From: Staphylotrichum longicolle
Taxonomy: Eukaryota > Ascomycota > Sordariomycetes > Sordariales > Chaetomiaceae
DNA: 64,000 nucleotides
Assembly (NCBI GenBank): GCA_019096155.1
Contig: JAHCVI010000001.1
Coordinates: forward strand, 10,540,001 to 10,604,000
Reading direction: 5' to 3'
Part shown: positions 56,246-64,000 of the stretch, piece after piece
Layout of the letters: each line of letters starts with the position of its first letter
Position numbering within the stretch: position 1 is the stretch's first letter
Program-made: the position numbers and the translations under genes
Notes under the pieces: generated by a model
The model's input: only the letters and a program-made list of their open reading frames with translations
What the model was told of the DNA's origin: nothing
The model's database searches: none

Positions 56246-56956
56246 TTAGGAGCTGTTCAAGAAACTCAAGTAGCAATTCCACCCGATACTAATGACGTTG
56301 ACGAACAGCAGCCGGTGCTGCAGCGGCACGAGCTTGAAGTTGACCATCTGCACAAACGGCCAAATCATCCAGTTGGTGAGCAGCGCGTCCGAGTAGTTCC
56401 TCGCCAGCTTCTCCCGCGGCGAGGAGCCCTCGAGCACCGCCATGCTGCTGAGGAAGACGCCGATGAAGGTCGGCGCGAAGAGGCCCTGGTCGCACGCCAC
56501 GCGCGCGAGGATGGTCGCGTTGGGCGAGCGCAGGTTGACGTGCCGCGAGAGGACGCCGAACCAGGTCGCTGCTGCGGGGCCGAAGACGACTGTTTCTCGG
56601 TTGTGGTTAGTACAGATTATGGGTTTATTGAGATGCTTGGTGAGAAGGCGGGAAGAAGAAAAGGGGGGGAGGTTCAGGGTGGTGTGATCGGGAAGAACGG
56701 CTTACCACCGCCGTAGAGAGCCATGCGCCCTGTGCGAGCGAGGTCGTGTTTCTCGAGCCCCTTCTTGTCGACCAGCTGTTGCGCAGCGACATCGCCGACG
56801 GCGAACAGGAACGAGGTTGTCACCGCCTGGGTGAGGAGTGGCCGCGCCGCGAGGCGGGCTTGGTACCTGGCGCGAACTATCAGTTCACGGAACATAAAAG
56901 GGTTGGGGAGGGTCTATGTGAGTGAGTGTTGGCTGTGGCTCTCACCATCGAAGCAT
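56246..56956 (-). CDS. SYM1: Mpv17/PMP22 family membrane protein SYM1
   Basis: Mitochondrial inner-membrane protein family, needed for growth on ethanol under stress in yeast; biochemical role unsettled. Exons 56946-56956 (11 nt), 56706-56866 and 56246-56589 give 516 nt (171 aa). The micro-exon supplies MLRW and the family-typical start MLRWYQARLAARPLLTQAVT; the alternative ATG at 56895 would give a non-homologous N-terminus. Further blocks: GLEKHDLARTGRMALYGG, VVFGPAAATWFGVLSRHV, FAPTFIGVFLSSMAVLEG, and WPFVQMVNFKLVPLQHRLLF then VNVISIGWNCYLSFLNSS. Four hydrophobic segments fit the family. Introns are 79 and 116 nt. Confidence 0.92.
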
Positions 56957-57857
56957 CTTGGTGTTGAGGTATGGTGTTGTAAGCTGGACAACCGACTTGG
57001 TGACCCTGCGAGGGACTGCCTGGGAAACTACCTAATTAAGTGAGTGTGGTTGTTGAAAAAGAGACTGGCAAGAGTGGCAATTTTCAAGGCGCAATTCGTA
57101 AACAATTCTCAAAGTTTCACAAGTATAGTCCTCTCCCCGGCCGGGTCGCTGTATCAAAGCATTAATTGGATGGCGGTTGTGAGTCCCTCATCCCAACTCT
57201 CGAAACTGTGGAAATCTTCCATGTTGTCACCAGGACTTCCCTACCTTATCAGGTTCCTTTTGCTGATCGGCGCCCGCTCATTTCACTGTCCCAGTTCCGT
57301 CTCAGCAGGGGTTGGGTGCCCACGAGACCTGCTGAAAAATGGGCCTCAATGCCCGAAACTGCAACTCCGACAGTGCATGTTCAAGGATCTTGGCTCGCTG
57401 GGCGGTGTGCTTTCTTGCAGTGACGTGGGGGGACTTGATGAGAATCCTTTCCCCTCGCCTCTGCCTTGTTCAAAGTCTAGTTGTATTGCCGATCTCGCAT
57501 GAATAATGGATTTCGGACGGAGGTACGTACAGTACTGGTATCTCTTCATACAATATCTTATTTCGAAGCAGGACATTGAAATATAAAGGAACCTTCTGTC
57601 AATAAACATCACACGCAATGCATTGTTAACAGTCTTGCTCGCTGAGATACAGATATTAAACACATAAAAAGGCCTTTGTGTTAAGCTTCCTACATGCCTG
57701 AAAACTTGTCATTAAAACCTCCGTCATCTTCGACGATGTATGTGCTCCGTCCGTCCCGCTTACCCCTGAGTGGCATCTCGTCGTGGAAACCACTGCCCAA
57801 ATCCATAACTCGGCTCGCTCCAATCGTCACTCAAACCATCTCCCTACATCAGCGCGA
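56957..57857. other. Intergenic between SYM1 and DSK2 (both minus)
   Basis: 900 bp with an AT-rich part near 57530-57720 that fits the DSK2 3' UTR. No gene recognised. Confidence 0.55.
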
Positions 57858-59253
57858 TCATGGATTCGAGAGAAGATACTCGACCGCGCCCTGGACACTA
57901 CCACCACTGCGACGCAGCGCCGTCACGTTTCTCTCGAAATCATAAAAGCCCATGTCGTTCAGCTGGCGGAGTTGGTCGGCATAACGCTCCTCCGGCGGCC
58001 TGTTGTCAGCCGGAGCAGCCGCCGCTCCGGGTGAGCCCAGCCCTCCTAAACCGCCCATCCCCCACATTTGCATCATTTGCTGCATAGCTTCGGGCGAGAG
58101 AGGCGGCAGCCCAAAAGGATTGCTGGCGTTCGCACCTTGGCCGGCACCTTGTCCGCCGAACAGGGCGCTGAAAGGGTTGGGTGGCTGAGCAGCGTTGCCA
58201 GCTTGGCCCTGGGCGTTCGTGTTGCCGCCGGTCGATCCAGCCCTGTTTTCCGTCGAAGCAGCGGCCTGGTCTGAAGGTGCGGGTGTTTGGCCAGTTGTGC
58301 CTGCTCCGCTCGAGGGACCGCCGGGTGGAGGGACACCAAAAAGCCCGGCGAACGGATTCGCACCACCTGCACCAAAAGGACCCCCTAGGCCTCCGGCGCC
58401 CCCGAGACCTCCGAAGAGAGCCCGGAGTGGGTCGTTGTTGGCATCGTTGCCACCTGTCCCTGGCGCACCGGCGGGAGTGTTGTCCGTCGCGCCGGGAGCC
58501 GGAAATGCAGAGTCCCCTCCGCCTTGTAGTATCCTTCGCATCCTAGCCGCCATACGGATGGCTTCGGGGTTTGTCATCATGTTTCGGAAGTCTGGGGACT
58601 GCAGGACCTCGCGGGCATTTGGCATGTTGGCCAACGTGGGGTTCGACCGGATCATGTGGTCGATAAAGTTGGGGTTGTTCAGCGCTTCATTCATGGTTTG
58701 CGCAATCATCGGGTTTGACAGCATGTCGGCAATCTGGTCTTCGCTCGGCGGGGCGCCCATCTGAAGGCACCAAGTTAGCAGCTTCCCAACAAACATCGGA
58801 CAGGATACTCACCCCGCCATCTGCGCCAAACAGGTCGGCACTCGGGAGATTGGCAAGACCGGCATATCGCGCACCGGTGAGTCCTGCAAGAGGGTCGGCG
58901 ACAGACGAGCCGGCCGCCATGTTTTGGGGGACCGCCGCGGGGGTGGGGGCCGAGGCCGAAGCGCTCGAAGCGGCGGGGGTCGGGTTGCTGCGCGCACTCT
59001 TGACCATGTGAATGGTGTTCAAGTTCTTGATCTTGTAGACGCTGAGGGTATCCGTGTCCTTCATGATGCGCCCGGAATAGATCAGGCGCTGTCTGTCGGC
59101 TGGAGTATCTTCGAAGTCGCTGCCGGCCAGCTTCGTCTTGAGGTCAAGAACGGTTGCCGACTCAGCCATGGTAATGGTGTGCATCTTGTCGTTCGAGCTC
59201 TTCACCTTGAAGGTGATCTGGGCGTCGCTGCCCGCCTCGGCGCTGTCTGCCAT
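57858..59253 (-). CDS. DSK2: Ubiquilin / DSK2 proteasome shuttle
   Basis: UBL-UBA protein that carries ubiquitinated clients to the proteasome. Exon 1 is 58813-59253, intron 58761-58812 (GTGAGT...CTTCAG, 52 nt), exon 2 is 57858-58760; 447 aa. The UBL is at about residues 12-86 (ITFKVKSSNDKMHTITM to IHMVKSA); an Ala/Pro linker follows, then STI1-like repeats (SNPMIAQTMNEALNNPNFID, LQSPDFRNMMTNPEAIRMAA), a Gly/Asn/Pro-rich low-complexity middle including GGLGGAGGLGG, and a C-terminal UBA (QLRQLNDMGFYDFERNVTAL, with the MGF loop) ending AVEYLLSNP. The layout matches fungal Dsk2 exactly. A leader of unknown length precedes it. Confidence 0.96.
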
Positions 59254-62200
59254 GACTGTGCAGGGAGTAAGGGGGATGCGGCGGTTCAGGGGAGAGGTGG
59301 CGAGGCAATGGTCGGTCCTGATGTCCTGTTCGATGGCCGGTCGGGAGGGTATGCAAAGGTTGAAGCTTGCGATACGATCGTTCCTTGGAATGTCTTAGGA
59401 AACTAAAATCACTGCAGAACAGCCGTCTGCAATCTACGGAGAGGCTCTGTCGCGATTGTGGTTTGGTTGACGTTTCGGTGGAACAGCAATGATGCGCGTG
59501 GAACTGCCAAGACACAGGACCTGCAGCCGGAGTTGCCTGTGATGAGGGGCGGTTGTCGAGCAGGCAGCACCTGGTGGCGCTCCAGATTAGATAACAGGTA
59601 CTAGCGCTGGAGAGGGAACCGATGCCAGGCTCCGCCAGGCACCGCCTCCAATTACTACATGACAGCAATGTTTCCGGGCCTTGCGGTGTCTCTTTTCATG
59701 TGCAGCACTCGGTTCTGATGTATGCACTGAGAGAGGATCTAAGTTACTCTGCTTGCGTACCTTACATTTGTTCCTCTCATGCCCAGTTTCTGCGGTAGAC
59801 GTCAATCCCAATGCGATCTTGCGACAACTCTGATAAGGACAGCCTCGAAATGGGAAACTGAATCCTGTCGGCGGGGCTTGAATTCACGCCAAAGTGATTG
59901 TGGTTTTCATAAGATACTGTACAAATCCGTCTTATTTTCCGGACACCACTCAGATCCACGGTCTTGATCCGTGCGGAAGAAAACGGGAAGTTCGCCGGCG
60001 CCGTGTTACCACCCGATATACCGCGGTACCGGTGGCCCCACCCAGGTGTCAGCGGCCGGTCCTCGGCGCCGACAAGAGGTGGCTGACTTCTGAGCTCATA
60101 AGAGAACGACCAGGCTTGAGCCACCCACCATTCTCCTGGAAGTTGGTGGGGTGGAACATCGGCAGCTCATGGCAGCAAGGGTGCGAGCCACAACGGGCTT
60201 CCGCGAGGAACCAATTGGCTCGTCAATGGCCTTCAAGTTCGGGGGTTATTGTTGCGAGTCGGACACGGAGAGCACCGAGCAGTTGTTCAAGACGACGGCC
60301 ACCAGGCCCCATCTGGTGGCATTTTCAGTAAGCGTCCGTCATGGCATGGCTGGCATGGCCACAAGGCAAACTCCCAAGAAGTGTGCCACCCCCTGGCCAC
60401 GTGGAGAGTTCAGACAGGATGTTGGAGACAGATGTTGTCGTTCATCATCTGCCTGGGGACTGGGAGGCTGTGGGACAACCCGATCGTCGATGCAAGGTGT
60501 GTTAGACATGCTGCAGGCTGCAATTGGGCCATTCTCTGGGCTGGTTCAGTGCATGGATGCGTCGCAATGGATCGACGTAGCCTTGCCGGCCCGGACGTTG
60601 AATCGATGCCCGGACATGGCCTGGTGGGCGGACATGATGGTTTGCAGCTGGAGAAAACGGGGAAGCCCCACCGGCCTTGTGTCATGACTCCCTCCGGACA
60701 GAAAAACAAGTCACCCAAAATCACCAGAACAACCGACATCTCTAAGGGGGTAGGAATTCTAAGACCATTTGAGGTTTTCTTTCTTCCTTTTTTTATCCTC
60801 TTTTTCTTTTTCTTTTTATCTTCTTTTCTCCTCCCCCTCCGCCACTCCCCCTTTTTTCTATAACTTTCATCTGATATGGTCGTGATAAGATCTGGACTAT
60901 CAAAACCTAAAAGGCATGGCTCGAGTTCCTTCTGGGTGTACTGACTTTTCTGGCCAGGTGGTGTCCTGGTACCCCTGCGTGGGTTGTGGATGACTTGCAG
61001 GGCCAAGGGGACGCTTGGCCGTCACACCAAGTTGGGCTGGACGAAAATCGTGCTGCTGTCAGGCGGTCATCTGCCCTCCTCGACCCCTTCAACCTCGATC
61101 TATCGGAGACTTGGCAAAATCACAAGAATACAGGATGCCTGAAGATCCAGTCACTTTTTTGCTCCCCCAATTCCGGGTGGAGAGAGGAGGTGAAAAACCT
61201 GGAAGACTTGGCTGGACCCAGACGCGCTCAACGAAGAACTGGAGGGGCAACGTGGGGAGCCGAGCGCGGGGGTGAGGGGCATGGATTTCTTCTGGAAGCC
61301 GACGAAGAGGCAGGGCAGGGACTTTGTCAGACACACTTGGGATGACTAATGCCGGTGCTCAGATTCTGATGGAAGGCTCAGGCTGCCATGTGGAAGCCAC
61401 GACGGCCCGGTGAGGATGAGCTGGCAGTTCGTGCCTGCCTCGTCGTGCACGTCAACCCTGGAATCTGGAAGTTCCGGGTCGTTTGGGTTCCACTGCACGG
61501 CGAGACTGACACCTTGACGGACCTTCCGTTCCTTCCAAGTTGCCAAAGCGCAAGCTTGGGATTGCCGCCTGAGGTGCTGCGTTGGCAAGAGCCCTTCACA
61601 CCAACGCCGAGGCGGCACGCAGCCATTGACGCTGCCCAAACCAACATGGCCACGAACTGAACATCGTCATGGAACGCGGGCAGTCGAGCATCGTAGATGA
61701 CTTCTTCTGGCAACCGCGGATGCCCAATGCCAGGTCTCGGGCTCTTGACGTGCCGCAGCACGGCCTGTTCTTGCTTCCAGTTCATTCTCTTCTCGTGCTT
61801 CCAGGCCGTCTCGGCGGAGAACAGCTCCTTTTCAGTCATGCTTCCCAGTTCTCCCGAGCTGCTTGGGCTTTATCAGTGGGTTGAGTGGACGGACCTGCTG
61901 CAGTGCTCAAGATCTATCCTAGGATTTTGAGGGGTTTCAGATTATCTGGTGTCTGCTTTGTGCGCCAGATGGAGACACACGCTTTTCAACGGAATATGTT
62001 GCCCACGAGGGCTGAGTCCCCGGCATCCCGGTCCGCCGTTGAGCCTCGGGAGACGGCAGCACCCACAGGCACCACCAGGTGGCCCAGTATGTGGATTCCG
62101 CCAATGTGGCTGTTCAACTTGATGGTTCCTCAACCTTTCTCACCGACATGTCATTGGCAAAGGGCCCGCTCTGGACCCGACCTTGTCCCCATAGCTGCCG

Positions 62201-63067
62201 AGTCGACGCACTTGATCCTGTGGCGCTACCATTAGCTGCCCAGTCCTACCCTCACCGCTGGGTTGGTGATGACGGGCTGATTGGGCGGCAATATTGAAGC
62301 ATGCCTGGGAAGTCATCTACACGGGATGCCGCCGAGAGCGGAAATCGGCTGCCGTGCCGACGCGTTCGGCGAACCCCCCCTAGGATGCCATCCAGGAAGA
62401 GGCAGCCTATCTCCGCCCTCGGCCATCTTGAGTCATACAGCGAGCCCAGCAATATGCTCCGGGGTATGGCATTTACATTCCCTTCCTGTTCCTAACCATA
62501 TGCGAGCGGCCGCCAGTTGCCAGGCCGCAGATTCACTCGCCCGCACCCCTGTTGCATACCCGCAGACTGTCCGGCCACGCAGCAACGCATCGTCTTCCGA
62601 TGGCCCGTCCGCTTTCTTGATCGCCCCGTCCTACCCTTGACCAACCTTCGCGGACCCAAATTATGTCATGCGGCAGTCCTTCCTCGAGTCTCAGTTCTCC
62701 GGCCTGTTCCTGTATCTGGTTCTCGGCTCCACCGGCTGCGGCTTGGGGAGACCACTGGCCGTTCACCTCCAGATCATCTCGCACAAGTGTCGATTTCCAG
62801 CTAGGCATAAAGACGCAAGTCTTGTGATACTCCTGTCTCTCCCGTGGCCCTTTGGTGCCCGACCAACGCCTTGAACACATCACTCAAACATGCGTTGGCA
62901 CAAGCCCCTTTCCGACAAGTGTAGATATTCGTCCCCAAGGGGCTCGCGCCTTAAGTGAGGCCGTTGGCGCATCTCATTTCTCTTGTCACTAATCGTGGCC
63001 TACCCGCCCGCCTTTCTCCAGCTCGAAGCTCCTTATTCGATCAATATCACAAGTTACACCTGACAAC
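59254..63067. other. Second gene-poor interval, 3.8 kb
   Basis: Divergent region between DSK2(-) and the GH18 gene(+). Scattered short frames lack domains and supporting splice sites. A T-rich run with TTTTTC repeats at 60777-60855 stands out. A short upstream ORF (ATG at 62890, about 22 codons) lies in the GH18 leader. No tRNA or repeat family recognised. Confidence 0.5.
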
Positions 63068-64000
63068 ATGGCGTCTTCATCACGCAAGTCCCGCATGGTG
63101 TATACCAATGCGGTGTATTGGCCGAATTATCGAGTGTACCATGGAGACACCCCCGGTCAACTAAACTACGGTTGCATCAACCGCGTGTACTACGCGTTTG
63201 CCACCGTGACAGCCGACGGAAGCGTCTTTGTAAGCCGCTTCAACCCTGGCGGCTCAGGACTCTCTACTGATTCTCTCACTAGCTTGGCGACGAGTACGCG
63301 GATACCGGCATCCCCTGTGACGGCGTTCATGGCGCTCTGGGGTCTTTGATGCACCTGAAGCAACGATACCCGCACGTGCAAGTTATGTTGTCCATTGGTG
63401 GCGGCGACTCAGCCGAGACGTTTCCCCTCGTAGCGTCCAATGCTGTTCTCCGAGACAACTTTGCTCGATCTGCCCGAGGTCTGGTCGAAGCCTCGGGCCT
63501 CGATGGCATCGACAGTATGTTTGAGGATCTCGATCTCTTTGCTTTTGGGCAACGACGCATTACTGACGTGCCCAGTTGTTTGGCAGTACCCTTGCACCCC
63601 GCAGCAAGGAAACGACTTCCTCGCCTTGGTCGCGGCGGTTCGCATCCACCTCCCCGAGGACCACTACCTCCTGACTGCTGCCCTCCCCGCCGTAAAACCG
63701 GTTCTTCAGAACATCGACCTCCGGCAGACGGCCGAGTATCTCGACACGATCAACCTCACAGCATACGACTTCTTTGGAGGATGGAGTCACAAGACGGGCC
63801 ACCATGCCCAGCTCTACGCCATGAGCAAGGACGAGCCATCGGGCGACTCGAGCGTACGCTACCTCTTGTCCTCCGGGGTGCCGGGCAAGAAGATCCTGCT
63901 AGGAGTTCCGCTCTTTGGGCGCAGCTTCCTCCACACCACGGGCCCGGGCCACAAGAATCGGGGTCTCGGCGGGGAGGATGGCTCGTTCGAGTACAAGCAG
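63068..64000 (+). CDS. GH18 chitinase-like protein with altered catalytic motif (3' end missing)
   Basis: Exons 63068-63229, 63283-63514 and 63576 to beyond 64000; introns 53 and 61 nt with GTAAGC and GTATGT donors. It starts MASSSRKSRMVYTNAVYWPN with no signal peptide, then INRVYYAFATVTADGSVF. The first GH18 motif SIGGG is at residues 91-95. The catalytic DxxDxDxE motif reads D128-G-I-D131-I-V133-W-Q135: the third Asp is Val and the catalytic Glu is Gln. The rest is well kept: YPCTPQQGNDFLALVAAVRI, INLTAYDFFGGWSHKTGHHA, KKILLGVPLFGRSF. Hydrolysis is therefore unlikely; a lectin-like or regulatory role on chitin is possible. The intron acceptor CCCAG|TT fixes the frame, so the Gln is not a splicing artefact. 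Truncated by the window edge. Confidence 0.93.

Overview
The window is nuclear DNA of a filamentous ascomycete, most likely a Sordariomycete and possibly Sordariales (inferred from gene content and splice style, not from a search). The signs are short GT-AG introns (mostly 50-120 nt) with CTAAC/CTGAC-like branch sites, GC-rich third codon positions, pyrimidine-rich leaders, and single-copy eukaryotic genes whose products resemble Pezizomycotina proteins. I saw no operons, CRISPR array, rRNA, or tRNA that I could recognise by eye.

Layout. 1-4.6 kb: 3' end of an SSB-type Hsp70, an F-box-like protein and a small conserved protein. 4.6-17.0 kb: an unusually gene-poor interval in which only one 51-residue Cys/His-rich ORF is convincing; it ends in a pyrimidine-rich tract with a 14-bp minisatellite, an AC tract and a GAG tract. 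17.1-63 kb: a dense block in which neighbours mostly alternate strand (divergent, then convergent): RPB1(-), SWD1(-), THG1(+), a G-patch-like protein(-), RSC4-type double-bromodomain protein(-), CKS1(+), ERO1(+), USB1(-), PAL1(+), CFT1/CPSF160(-), LMBD1(+), ANCHR-like zinc-finger protein(-), a Gly/Ser-rich secreted protein(+), TDG/MUG-type glycosylase(-), UAP1/QRI1(+), SYM1/Mpv17(-), DSK2/ubiquilin(-). After a further 3.8-kb gene-poor stretch, a GH18 chitinase-like gene (+) runs off the right edge.

What the genes do. The block is mostly housekeeping: transcription and chromatin (RPB1, SWD1 of COMPASS, RSC4), RNA processing (CFT1, USB1, THG1), cell cycle and morphology (CKS1, PAL1, ANCHR-like), ER folding and quality control (ERO1, DSK2, SSB), cell-wall precursor supply (UAP1), membrane proteins (LMBD1, SYM1) and DNA repair (TDG). 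They share a neighbourhood but not one pathway. I rebuilt spliced models by hand; where a complete model is given, the exon lengths sum to a multiple of three.

Most worth a second look: the GH18 protein whose catalytic DxxDxDxE motif reads D-G-I-D-I-V-W-Q; a one-base frame break in LMBD1; a frame break in a G/C run of the G-patch-like gene; a 54-nt A homopolymer inside the ANCHR-like reading frame; one good and one doubtful GC-AG intron in THG1; and the 12.4-kb gene-poor interval. I did not find a convincing new multi-gene system.
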